From positions 129,389,544 to 129,453,543 of the forward strand of contig OW121852.1 in NCBI GenBank assembly GCA_933228895.1: a stretch of DNA of 64,000 nt, read 5' to 3'. The notes under the pieces are model-generated. The model ran no database searches and had not been told where the DNA came from. It was given only the letters and a program-made list of their open reading frames with translations. Shown here piece by piece: positions 1 through 10,003 of this stretch. Both the position numbers and the translations under genes were made by a program. The first letter of the stretch is position 1, and every line of letters begins with the position of its first letter. This stretch comes from Platycnemis pennipes. Lineage: Eukaryota > Arthropoda > Insecta > Odonata > Platycnemididae.

Positions 1-218
1 ATTAGGGATATGAATAATGGTAAATATATCCAGTACGAGTGTAGCAATGGATAGAATTGGTAGCTGCATGTTGGTATGAGTGCTTGAAGCTAACCCAACT
101 AAGAGCATGTTTTGCATGTTTCTTTGCTATTTTTATCTTTTTTTAAAAAGTGAAGTTTAGAACAGTATATAAATACTGATCCTTTTTTTATGCATGATAT
201 GTAGTGCATGTTTGGTTA
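1..218 (+). mobile_element. LINE family A, 3' end (sense)
   Basis: The last ORF2 codons and the 3' UTR of a family A LINE read on the plus strand. They run from the segment encoding the IRDMNNGKY-like C-terminus to the ATGATATGTAGTGCATG motif of the UTR. The copy runs off the left edge and lacks the terminal GCAAGCCACC motif and the GTAGAT tail. It was identified by comparison with about 18 other copies in the window. Confidence 0.8.
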
Positions 219-283
219 GAATTAGAAAGGTATATTAGGTTATAATAAGTATATAGGTTAGAATTAGAAGAGGTAGAAATTAG

Positions 284-387
284 GCCCCTACGAAATCGGT
301 CTAAATAACGAACTTGAACGTGTGCAGTGAAGATCGGCAAGATTTGTAACGGGACAGTATGATAACCTTACTAGCATACTGACTGAA
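284..387 (+). mobile_element. LINE family A, ORF2 C-terminal fragment
   Basis: About 100 bp of sense-strand ORF2 covers the stretch that reads DPYEIGLNNELERVQ then RSARFV in better copies. A TGA interrupts it just after the VQ codons. AT-rich sequence of about 65 bp (219-283) separates it from the UTR fragment upstream. The order is inverted relative to a normal element, so it is a separate or rearranged piece. Confidence 0.7.
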
Positions 388-579
388 TAACATTTTTTAG
401 CAATTCAATGAACACCCTGTAAAACATGGTTAAAAAAACACTTTGTAAAACACCTCTTCAATGTTTCTCGAGAAAAATTTATAGCGCTCAGAGTGGAAAA
501 GAATGCAAATCTCTGAAAATTGTGAATCCCTGGCTGGAGAAGGTGAATCCCTCGCAGGCCGTCACCCCTGCCGTAGTTT

Positions 580-893
580 CATCTACATCTACATCTACAC
601 GATACCCTGCAAGCCACCTCGAGGGTTTGTGGCAGGGGGTGTAGATCACCAAGCATGCAATATTAACATAATGATTCCCACCCTAATTCTTGTATTTATT
701 CTGAAACACTACTCAACCTATCGTAACACCTTTTAACGAACCCTGCTGCTCTACGCTGCACACTGTCTAGTTCTCTGATCAAACCTAATTCATTCGGATC
801 CCGTACACTGGCTGCATACTCAAGGTGGGGCCTAACTAGTGAAAAGTAACATCGCTCTTTTGTCTTCTTATCACATTTCCCCGGTACTCTTTT
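580..893 (-). mobile_element. LINE family B, 3' end with internal deletion
   Basis: The left end carries the (CATCTA)n tail complement and GATACCCTGCAAGCCACC, which is the minus-strand 3' terminus. After about 80 bp of UTR the copy jumps straight into ORF2. That part encodes (minus strand) YFSLVRPHLEYAASV, then LDSVQRRAAGFVKRCYDRL, the family B C-terminal domain. The rest of the UTR and the last ORF2 codons are deleted near 660-670. Beyond 893 the sequence becomes GC-rich and unrelated. Confidence 0.8.
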
Positions 894-1290
894 TAGTTTC
901 CGTTGCGTTGTCAGCGCGACGCGGATCCCGAGTGAATCCTTCTCCCTCTCGCCCTGTCTCGAGAGAGCGGTCAAGGGGCCGAAAGTGAGTAGACGGACGT
1001 TGGCAATTCGCAAATGATTATTGGAGGCAGTGGGCCACGGGTCGAGGGGGGGGGGGGAGGGGAAGGAGGGGCATTGATCGGCGGGGGACACTGGTCAGCG
1101 GGTGGGCGCTATTGACGTCACGTTGCGTAACAGAGCGAGGTGCTTGCGTCTCCTCAGTAGCAAGTGAGTTAAGTCGGGGCGAGTGGGAGGCGGCCTTCCT
1201 CGGCTCACCATCTTGACTTCTCCGCACGTCAGAACCCACGCCCGTGTTTCCCTCCCATTCAGCTGGCTGAAAAGCGTGGTTTCGCTTCTC
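894..1290. promoter_or_regulatory. GC-rich block with CRE and C/EBP-like sites
   Basis: This block is much richer in G, C and CpG than its flanks. It contains a full palindromic cAMP-response element TGACGTCA at 1113-1120 and TTGCGTAA, a C/EBP or PAR-bZIP type site, at 1123-1130. It also has a G-rich run near 1049-1058. No supported coding sequence lies in it. It could be a promoter-type CpG island or the 5' region of a repeat; no transcription start can be placed. Confidence 0.4.
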
Positions 1291-1305
1291 GTTGCTATTA
1301 TAAAT

Positions 1306-1615
1306 ATCTACATCTACATCTACATAATATCCTGCAAGCCTCCTTAAAGGTGCGTGGCAGGGGGTGATTTCTCACCAAATATGCACTGCATATCATGCAT
1401 AAAAAAGGAATAGTATTAATAAACTAGTCAGAACTTCACCATTAAAAACAGATAGAAATTGCAAAGTAAACATGCAAAACATGCCGTTAGTTGGGTTAGC
1501 TATAAGTCCTTATACCAACATGCAGCTACCAATGTTATCCATTGCTACACTCGTACTAGATATATTTACCGTTATTCATATCCCTAATAGTACGAGGAAA
1601 AAAGGACATTTTGAA
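1306..1615 (-). mobile_element. LINE family A, 3' UTR
   Basis: A minus-strand family A terminus: tail complement (CTACAT)n, CCTGCAAGCC, then about 300 bp of UTR. It stops in the codons for the ORF2 C-terminus, where the next LINE tail begins directly at about 1616. The abutment suggests the next copy integrated into or beside this one. Confidence 0.8.
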
Positions 1616-1843
1616 TCTACATCTACATCTACATAATACCCTGCAAGCCACCACAAGGGTGTGTGGCAGGGGGTGATTGATCACCAAACATGCACTACAT
1701 ATCATGCATAAAAAAGGAATAGTATTAATATAGTAGTCAGAACTACACTATTTAAAAAAGATAGAAATTGCAAAGCAAACATGCAAAACATTCTGTTAGT
1801 AGGGTTAGCTTTAAGTACTCATACCAACATGCAGCTACCAATG

Positions 1844-4178
1844 CTATTCATTGCTACTCTCCGATAGGGCATATTTACCGTTATTCGTATCTCTTATTGT
1901 GCGAGGGAAAAAGGACATTTTGAATCGGTCAGTTCGGCAATCAATTTCTCTAACTTTATGATTATGGTCCAGTCTGCCATAGTAAGTTGGGGTTCGTAAA
2001 ATATTTTTAACATCATCACTGAAAATATTGCCTTGGAATTTGTGGAACAGATTAAGTCTAAATTTCAACCTGCGATCTGACAATGATTCCCATTTCAATT
2101 CATTTAATAGACTGGTTACGCTGATATAATTATCGTATCGTCCCTTTACAAATCTTGCCGATCTTCGCTGCACACGTTCAAGTTCATTACTTAGACCGAT
2201 TTCGTAGGGATCCCATACACTGGCAGCATATTCCAAATGAGGTCTAACAAGGGAAAAGTAGCTGATTTCTCGTACATGATCGTCACATTTACCCAATACT
2301 CTTTTGATGAAATCCAGTTTACGATTAGCTTGACCCTTTATTTCACGTATATGTTTACCTCAGGAAAGATCATGTGTCAGTCTTATTCCAAGATATTTAA
2401 TGGATTCCACGTTTGTTATTTCATTATTACTTATTTTGTATGTGCTTGGAGGAGAATTATTCTTTTTCCAAAAATTCATTACAAGACATTTCCTAAAGTA
2501 TAATTCTAACTGCCATGTATCACACCAATTTTCGATTGCTTGTAGGTCAGCATTTAAATATTGCATATCGTTTGGGCTTAGAATTTCCCTGTACACAACT
2601 GCGTCATCGGCAAATAGACGAAGCTTACTTTTTACCACCTTACTGATATCATTAATGTACAGAAGGAACAGGAGTGGACCTATCACACTACCTTGTGGGA
2701 CACCCGAAGTGACTTCAATTTCCGGAGAGGTAACACCGTCCAAAACAACCCCTTGGACCCGATCATGTAGAAAATCAGTTATCCATGATATAATGTTACC
2801 GTCTAGCCCATAAGATTTTAATTTCAAAATTAGTTTGGTATGAGACACCTTGTCAAGCTTTTTTGAAATCTAGAAAAACAGCATCCACTGGAATATTATT
2901 TTCGCCAGAAGCTAAAATATCGTGGGAATAGAGAGCAAGTTGAGTTTCACATGATCTGCTCTTCCGGAAGCCATGCTGAAAGTTGGACAACAAATTCTGG
3001 CTATCTAGGTGCCCCATGACTGAACTGACAATTATATGTTCTAGGACCTAGCATGAAATGGATGGGTGAGATATTGGTCTCTAGTTAGATGGCTGCTCCC
3101 TATCACCACTTTTAAAAATGGGTGTTACATCTGCTACTTTCCAGTCCATCGGTACGACGTGTTCACTGAGGGATTTGTTAAATACTATTTGAAGGTAGGG
3201 ATAAATTTCGGAAGCTAACTCTCTATAAACGCGGGAGGGAATTTGATCAGGGCCAGGAGATTTGTTGAGGCTTATTTCTTTGAGTAACTTTTCAATACCA
3301 TTACAGGATATTTCTATTGGTGGCATCAGCCTCTGAAAGAGGTCAGGTAGCACGACAGTTGGATCGCCTGAATGTGGGTTAAAAACGGTTTGGAAGAAGG
3401 AATTAAGCAAGTTAACTTTGTCAAGAGTGTTTGTGGCCATTTCCCCCTTATCATTTTTTAGTGAATGGACGGTAGGTTTATGGCCTTGCACCTCCCTTAC
3501 GTACGACCAGAAGACTTTTGGATTTTCCTTCAGTTGTTCCACAAGTGTTTTTCTTTTGAATTCTGCGAATGCATTACTAAGGGCTGTCTTTGCAGTGGAT
3601 TTTGAAATTTTATAATTTTCAATTATTACATTACGCTCATCAGTGGGCATATATTTACTATTTATTTTCATTTTAGCATGACATTTTCGCTGCCGTCTCA
3701 GGGATTTTCTCACTTCGGCATTGTACCACCTAGTTTCAGTGCTTTCTTTTTTAAATTTACATGGGATATATCTATTGATCCCAGAGCTCATGATATTAAT
3801 GAACGACTTCCAGGATCCCTCCGTATATAAGTTGATGGAAGACTTTTTAAATTCAGATAAGGAATCTCTTAAATAAATTTTAAAGCTAGGAAAGTCAGCT
3901 CTTTTAAAAATATAAATCTTTCTCTTTTGTTTAAAATTTTTGTCTAAAGATAGTGAGAATTTTGCAGTTATAACTCTGTGGTCAATGATTCCATCAACCG
4001 AGTCAATCATTGTCACATTTTGTGGGATGTTTGTTGCCAGTAAATCAAGAATGTTATCCCCTCTATTAGGTGCTGTAGCTAATTGTTGTAGGGAGTTGTT
4101 GAGAACACATCTAATAGAGTCTCACAGATGTCCTTGTCCCTTCCTCCGGCTATGAAGCAGTGAGTTCTCCAGTCTATT
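1844..4178 (-). pseudogene. LINE A ORF2 (endonuclease/RT), frameshifted
   Basis: Three readable blocks belong to one ORF2. Minus 4016-3081 (311 aa) covers the end of the endonuclease, the linker and the RT start, with LNKSPGPDQIPSRVYREL and DWKVADVTPIFKSG. Minus 2848-2360 (162 aa) carries RT motif B SGVPQGSVIGPLLFLLYIND and motif C FADD at about residues 79-82. Minus 2296-1844 (150 aa) is the C-terminal domain ending SESSNE then stop. Stops near 3040-3080 and a small deletion near 2858 in the FLDFKK segment break the frame, as does a shift between 2296 and 2360. The element therefore cannot make a full protein. The C-terminal block is nearly identical to that at 14914-15306. Confidence 0.85.
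4174..4178. repeat. Target site duplication of Copia, left (CTATT)
   Basis: CTATT directly precedes the 5' LTR and recurs at 8479-8483 directly after the 3' LTR. A 5-bp duplication is usual for Copia integrases and proves that this LINE locus was the insertion target. Confidence 0.95.
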
Positions 4179-4363
4179 TGTTGGTATACGTCATAGCATT
4201 TCAAGAGTTCTTGTGCTATTGGATATTCATTTGTCCTCTGAGTCGACGTTACTAAGGGAGGGAGATTTGAATATTACGACAATGTGTAGTTGTTGACTCT
4301 TGAGAAAATAAATGGAGATTTAACTCAGAGAATGAGGAGTTATTGAAAGGGAAACCTTTAACA
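4179..4363 (+). repeat. Copia 5' LTR (185 bp)
   Basis: It begins TGTTGGTATACG and ends CCTTTAACA, so it has the TG...CA termini typical of LTRs. AATAAA lies at about 4308-4313 and could act as the polyadenylation signal in the 3' copy. No difference was seen from the copy at 8294-8478. Confidence 0.95.
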
Positions 4364-4377
4364 GGTTATGGGCCCAG
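4364..4377 (+). other. Primer binding site for half-tRNA-iMet
   Basis: GGTTATGGGCCCAG begins immediately after the 5' LTR. It is the exact complement of CTGGGCCCATAACC, the anticodon stem-loop segment of animal initiator methionine tRNA. Drosophila copia primes from an internal fragment of initiator tRNA in the same way, rather than from the tRNA 3' end. The match to iMet is from knowledge of the tRNA sequence; no such tRNA gene is in this window. Confidence 0.85.
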
Positions 4378-4473
4378 AATACGTGTGCCAAAACTTGAGA
4401 TTTGAGTGATAATATTGAGAGGTTATCGTTTTGGAGTTATTTTTTTTGCTGAGAGTATATCCTGAACGTCAAA

Positions 4474-7400
4474 ATGTCGGATGGAATGGAGAGACTAAGC
4501 GTCAAAAATTGGGTGCAATGGAGTACAAGAATGAAGGCTTTCCTGACAAAGAGGAGATTATGGGAATGCATTGATCCCGGTTTCGAAGATTTCGATTTGG
4601 ACAAACTTTTGCGTGAAACAGAAGAACAGAAACAACGATGCTCTAGCGTATTTGACCCAGTATGTGAGTGACTGCTACCTCAACGACGTGAGTAAATGTA
4701 CGAGTGCGAAGGCTGCTTGGGAGAGACTGCGGAATATTCACTGTAAGAGGAGTCCAGTGCAATTCATTAACTCTTTGGAACAACTGTGCACTCTGTCCAA
4801 ACCGTCGAGTGAGTCAATGATGAACTACATCTCCAAGGTGGAAAACTTGTGTGATTTGATTAGTCAACAAGGGACTCGGTTGGATGATAGTTTTGTAGCA
4901 GGTTTCTTACTGAGGGGATTAAAAGAGGAGCGGTACCAATCCATCATTCATGTAATGGAGTTAAATCAAGAAACCATGACAACTGAGAATGTCAAGAATA
5001 AATTGTTAATTGAGGAGCAGAGACAGCAGAGAGACACTGTTGAGAGAACGAGGCGAGAAGAAGAGCTGAGGGGCTTGCTGTCAAGGACTACGATGAGAAG
5101 GGTCGGAGAGCAAACAAATGTTTCTTGCTTTCTGTGTAATCAACTTGGGCACAAAGTACGGGACTGTCCTAAGAATGTGGAAGCAAAAGCAAAGGGGACA
5201 GTTATTTGCTATTCTTGTGGAGGGGAAGGCCATACCAGTGTCTTATGTCCAAAGGGGAAAAGGGCCAGCTTCCAGAAGGGCCAAACTGGAGGGCAGGTGC
5301 AGAAAAACTTCAAGAGCAATGAGGCAATTATACAGAGAGAAGACAGAGTTGAGCGAGATGAGGAAACAGTTGAAGCTGTGAAAGATCTTGGTTGCGGAAT
5401 GGTGAGGGTTAAATATAGAGCCTGTGTAGGAAAATCTAAGAAGATGGTTTCGAACAGTGATGAGAAACATGAGCGAAGCGACCCTAACCGTTGGTTTCTA
5501 GATAGTGGATGCAATGCTCACATGACTCCCCATCGCGATTTGTTAGATAACTTCTGTGATGATGCAGGTGGGAGTGTGAAGGTGGCTAAGAAGGAGGAGC
5601 CATGTGCAGTAAAGGGTCATGGAACTGTTACGATGAAAATTAGCGACAGCTGTGGTGGATGGACTCTTGAGCTGCAGCGTGTTTTATGGGTACCAGAAAT
5701 GAGTGACAATCTTTTGTCAGTGCGTCAGCTTGAGAAATCAGGATTCAAATTTAATATCGACAATGGACTGTTCCGGGGATATGATAAACTGAATGGTGAT
5801 GAAGAGATGCTTTGCGCTAGAATTGTGGAGGATGAGATGTATGCTGTGGACTGCGATTGGTACGAGATGCACAATGTTGAGGGCAATGAACAGAGTTCTT
5901 CATCTAATCCACTACTGACAAACCAGCCATGGACGGAAGAAGCAACAGCATTCAAGGCGGTAACCCGAGACATCTGGCATCAACGTTTCGGGCATGCTAA
6001 TAACATTCCTGAATGTGAGTTCATACCTAAAGGGGTAGTTGTGAACTGTGAGGTATGCCATCAGGGTAAGGCAAAACGGCTTCCATATCCAAATAGAGAG
6101 AATAAATCATCAGAGTTACTTGAGTTAGTTCATTCTGATGTATGTTATGTGAAGCCTGAGAGCAAGGGTGGTGCTAATTATTTTTGTACTTTCACTGATG
6201 ATTACTCAAGGTATAGCGAGGTTTATGTTTTGAAAAGGAAAAGTGATGTATTTGACAGTTTTTTGGAGTATAAAAACAGAGTTGAGAATATGCAAGGAAA
6301 AAGGATTAAGTTTTTTCAGTCAGATAATGGGAAAGAATATAAAAATGAGAAATTTCAATCTTTTTTCAGGAAAAATGGGGTGTTGCACAGATTTTCTATG
6401 GTGGGTGCACATCAACAGATGGGATTAGCAGAAAGGCTGAATCAACAACTGTTAACTCTTGCTAGATGTATGCTTCTTCAAGCGCACATGCCAGCTTTTT
6501 TTTGGGGGGAAGCTATAGACACTGCGTGCTTTATTAAAAATAGGTGCATATCTACAGCTTTAAATGGCAAGACACCTTGTGAACTGTGGTTTAAGAAAGG
6601 GTTGAGCGAAAAGGAGATACAAAGATTGAAAGTGTTTGGCTGTGAAGCATGGGCATTTAAGGAAACTGAGAAAGGCAGAAAGATGGAACCTAGGGCAGAT
6701 AGGTGTATTATGCTTGGTTACCCTAAAGATAAAAGAGGTTATCGTTTATGGAGCATGATTGATAATTGTGTAGTACACTCCAGAGATGTTAAGTTTGAGG
6801 AGAAGATTTTTCCAATGAAAGAGAGAGCTAGAGACAAATCAGATGTTAACATCATGGAGACATCTGTCACCATTAAGGTATCAGATGATGAGAGTATGGA
6901 CAACCATGGTTCTGAAACAACTTCCGAGTCCGGTAATGATGATAGTGACATAGATGGTGATAATATATTTCATGCCAGTAGTATTGATGTAGTGCATCTG
7001 GAAGAGAATTTGTCAGATGTTCAGAGTCAAGGGGGAGCAGGTGAAACAAGTGATGCTCCTGATGATGAGGTTATTGAGCCACCTATGTTGCGCAGATCTA
7101 GGAGAATTAGAAAGCTGAAGGAAGTTTGCCATAGTTGCCACTCAGCTGTCTTCAACAGTAGTTGTGAGTTATGCGAACCAAAGACTGTAGAGGAAGCACT
7201 AAAGAGTAGTCATAAAAATGAATGGGTTAAAGCTATGGAAGAGGAAATGTCCACCTTAAGGGGGAATAAAACGTGGGATTTGGTTAAGAAGCCTGAAAAT
7301 TGTAAATTAATTGGAACCAAGTGGGTATTTAAAGTTAAAAGGGACCAAGATGGAAATATTGTCAAACTTAAGGCCCGACTTGTAGCTCAGGGTTATAATC

Positions 7401-8113
7401 AAGTACAGGGATTGGATTACGGAGAGTCATTTAGTCCAGTTGTAAAAAGAAAAGTTATACGTTTGATGATCGCTCAAGCAATCATTAATAATTGGGGCTG
7501 CCATCATGTAGACGTTAAGTCAGCTTATCTTAATAGTGAAATTAAGGAAGATGTGTATGTTAAACAACCTGAAGGTTTTGTAAGTGATGAGTATCCTATG
7601 TATGTGTGTAAGCTGAACAAAAGCATGTATGGGTTAAAGCAAGCAGGAAGAGACTGGAATAACCATTTACACAAAATATTGACTGATTTGAGTCTGCATA
7701 GATCTATTAGTGATCAATGTTTGTATGTGTACCGTAATAAGAAACTATTTGTCACTGTATATATGGATGATTTGGGAATCTGGGGTCTATCAGATTTGGT
7801 AGAATCACTTATTAAAAGGTTGTCAAAGAAATTGGAAGTGAGGGATCTGGGTTTTCCATCCAATTTTTTGTCCATAAAATTTTTTAAGGATTGCCATGGT
7901 AATGTAAAAATTAATCAATCAAGTTATATTGAATTTGTGTTGTCGGAATATGGAATGACTGATTGCAAGGGACTGAGAACCCCTTTACCTGTTCCAACCA
8001 ATGTTCCTAGTGAACCAAAAATATGTAAGACTGAACCTTGTGATGTTGCATGTTATGGAAGTGCTAGGGTTGTCATAAGTGTGTTAATTAGTATTTTAAT
8101 TTACTGTGGTTGA
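4474..8113 (+). pseudogene. gag-pol: Copia gag-pol polyprotein, frameshifted and lacking RNase H
   Basis: The ATG at 4474 opens a typical Copia gag start (NWVQWSTRMKAFL). After about 53 codons the frame shifts by one base near 4630-4640 into a long frame that stays open to 8113. Counting residues from 4571, two CCHC zinc knuckles (CX2CX4HX4C) lie at 186-199 and 213-226. The protease DSG is at 311-313. The integrase HH-CC and a D,D35E triad (D523, D585, E621) follow, with the HQQMGLAERLNQ motif. The RT contains WVFKVKRDQDG, VDVKSAYLNSEI and YMDD at 1064. The protein stops 1180 residues after 4571; full Copia polyproteins are near 1400. RT homology ends at the CYGSA codons and a short unrelated tail follows, so the RT end and RNase H are deleted. 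The element needs helper proteins to move. Confidence 0.95.
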
Positions 8114-8280
8114 AAAAAAAAAAAGTGTTTTGCTTGTTGTTGTGGTTTATTTACTGCGGTTATGTTTTGTTATGTTACTGCTAATAACTTTACTCTTTTG
8201 GAACATGTTTTAGGTAGCTGTAAGGGTATCTATGGGTTTGTTCATTTTTGTCTTATGTATTGTCTTTGTCGAAAATCTTG
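8114..8280 (+). other. Copia 3' untranslated remnant
   Basis: About 170 bp lie between the polyprotein stop and the purine tract, beginning with a 12-A run. No RNase H coding sequence is visible in any frame. The deletion junction is probably near 8060, where RT homology ceases. Confidence 0.7.
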
Positions 8281-8293
8281 AAATGAGGGGGAG
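8281..8293 (+). other. Copia polypurine tract
   Basis: AAATGAGGGGGAG directly abuts the 3' LTR, the position expected for the plus-strand primer. A single T interrupts the purines. Confidence 0.85.
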
Positions 8294-8478
8294 TGTTGGT
8301 ATACGTCATAGCATTTCAAGAGTTCTTGTGCTATTGGATATTCATTTGTCCTCTGAGTCGACGTTACTAAGGGAGGGAGATTTGAATATTACGACAATGT
8401 GTAGTTGTTGACTCTTGAGAAAATAAATGGAGATTTAACTCAGAGAATGAGGAGTTATTGAAAGGGAAACCTTTAACA
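8294..8478 (+). repeat. Copia 3' LTR (185 bp)
   Basis: It has the same sequence as 4179-4363, from TGTTGGT to TTTAACA. CTATT at 8479-8483 is the right target duplication, after which the interrupted LINE continues. Confidence 0.95.
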
Positions 8479-8556
8479 CTATTGATGGTGCATTGAAATC
8501 GCCACCTATTATTATATTACGCTCACTGTTACGGGACATTATAGAATTTATCTGCT

Positions 8557-8745
8557 TTCCCGGTCCCAGAACTAAAAGGCGCTAAGGAGACCACGGCTTA
8601 ACGTCCCATCCGACGGATGGAGAACTGTACTCGAATCCTCCCTGAACAGCTCTCAAGAAGGGGGCTGCTTTCTAGGGAAAAACAGTTTCCACTGACGGGA
8701 TTCGATCATGAGCCCTCCCGGTGAGGGGCCAGTACTCTAATCACT
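8557..8745 (-). mobile_element. tRNA-derived SINE
   Basis: On the minus strand the head reads TAGTGATTAGAGTACTGG (A-box like, about 8719-8737) and then GATCGAATCCC (B-box like, about 8696-8706). This is a pol III type 2 promoter. A body follows that contains GACGTTAAGCCGTGG. It lies exactly at the 5' truncation point of the split LINE. The boundaries are approximate because no target duplication was identified. Confidence 0.65.
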
Positions 8746-8907
8746 ATATTTATTCAACTATTTACAGGGTTTTACTCCGGGTGGGAGATAATTTAAACCA
8801 GAGAAGTGATGCCCAACCTTTTAGTTTTGGCAGCACCCTTCAGGCTGAGGTTACAATCTTTGGGGCACCCATCTTAGGTTTAATTTTTTTGTCCAATTGT
8901 GCATCCT
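8746..8907. other. Short stretch with hAT-terminus-like sequence
   Basis: Around 8802-8835 the sequence CAGAGAAGTGATGCCCAACC resembles hAT termini of the CAGTGGTTCCCAACC type and is followed by GGCAGCACCC. No partner terminus was found, so this is only a possible fragment. Confidence 0.25.
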
Positions 8908-10003
8908 TCAGTATAATTAAGTTTGTAGCGGTGTCAGTCAGTCAGTCCATCAGTCCAGTCGGTTTAATTGTGTTTTCTCGCGGTGGTTGAGAGCTCTGGA
9001 GGTGGGGATAAGTGCGTTCAATGCAGAACGTGTTCGTGCACAACATATCAGTAGTTTTAGATTATCTTTGTACCTCCTTCCCGCCCAAAAATAAAAAAAA
9101 AAGGTAATATTGATTGCGTGTTGCAAACCTCCTAGGATGTTTTAACGCTCGACCTTGGTGCATCAATTTGAGGTAAACTCCGAAGATACTTATTTGATCG
9201 ATGCGGGAGTCATGTCCTTTTAAAGAAGAAATATGGGCACATGGAACAGACGTATTTTAATATTTGTCAACGAATTGGAAAATGAGAAAATTCAAGTGCT
9301 AAAAAGAGTATTTTCACTATCTTTTAACATGGGAGAAGAGTTGCTATGCAAATTCGCACACGTTGCTATGTATGTTTGTTTACGTGTTTTGTTAAATGAG
9401 CATTAACATATTGACGACGTGAAAGAAGTTGCAGAAAGCGGAATTAGTTTCATCATTAGGTATTAAGGCATTATCTATTGATTCGTAAGTATGTTGAATA
9501 CTTATATTGTTTATTTGATTATTTGTAGTTATATTATACTGAGTGGTTTGAACAATTACTCCTTTCGAAGTAAGGAGAAGGTTGTATGTATGAAATTCAC
9601 AAAATGTATGGACATAAGCGTGGAACAGTGGATATTTTCATTCATCGCAAGGGATTAAAGGGAAGTATGAATTAAAAACTTAAAGATACTTTATTCTCAA
9701 TTGGCAAAAAGGTTTTCTACACATTTATGCACTAAATATTTCATAAGTCTTATTTTAAAAGTGTTGTTTCTCTATCAATCTAATTAGGGTTTCAGAATAT
9801 AGTGCAAGGTTATCACGGAGTTGCAGATTTTACGAATCAAAAATCCATCTTCTCTACACGTTCACGACGACGACGCCCTCCCTCCCCTGACGAGGAACAG
9901 CAGCAACAGCAGCAACGTCCTCTGTAATAATCGGTCTTATATCGAGCTCTTGAGGTAGGTTAACCAATAGACTGCCTGAAAAGCAGGCCGCAGGTCTGCT
10001 AGT
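8908..10003 (+). mobile_element. Helitron-like element 1 (non-autonomous)
   Basis: The 3' end shows the Helitron signature: hairpin GCCTG-AAAAG-CAGGC at 9975-9989, a 10-nt spacer, CTAG at 10000-10003, then host T. The 5' end is placed at TCAGTATAATTAAG by homology to element 2. About 450 bp of its 5' half matches 10021-10530 at reduced identity, for example CAATTTGAGG and CTATCTTTTAACATGGGA. There is no Rep/helicase ORF. Confidence 0.65.

Larger units (their letters stand above)
4179..8478 (+). mobile_element. Ty1/Copia LTR retrotransposon, recent, internally deleted
   Basis: A 4300-bp element flanked by two 185-bp LTRs that I read as identical base for base. The order is LTR, primer site, gag, protease, integrase, reverse transcriptase, purine tract, LTR. 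Integrase before RT defines the Copia superfamily. The polyprotein ends inside the RT-RNase H region and there is no room for RNase H before the 3' LTR. A -1 shift also separates the gag start from the rest. Identical LTRs mean a very recent insertion, so the defects were probably already in the copied RNA (inference). Confidence 0.97.
1616..8556 (-). mobile_element. LINE family A, long 5'-truncated copy split by Copia
   Basis: This is the longest family A copy, about 2.6 kb without the inserted Copia. From right to left (sense direction) it holds part of the AP-like endonuclease, the linker, the reverse transcriptase and a C-terminal domain. A 3' UTR of about 230 bp and the GTAGAT-type tail near 1616-1640 follow. 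The Copia at 4179-8478 splits it just after codons that read GGDFNAPSI on the minus strand; LINE sequence resumes at 8484 and ends near 8556. APE-type endonuclease plus the FADD-type RT places it among CR1/L2/Jockey-like LINEs; I do not assign a clade. Confidence 0.85.

Noticed and set aside
5209..5514. Minus-strand frames across the Copia gag region
   Set aside because: Shadows of the plus-strand polyprotein, which carries the zinc-knuckle and protease motifs.
4474..8113. Endogenous retrovirus
   Set aside because: Integrase precedes RT, no envelope gene, and the primer is a half-tRNA-iMet; this is Copia, not a retrovirus or Gypsy.
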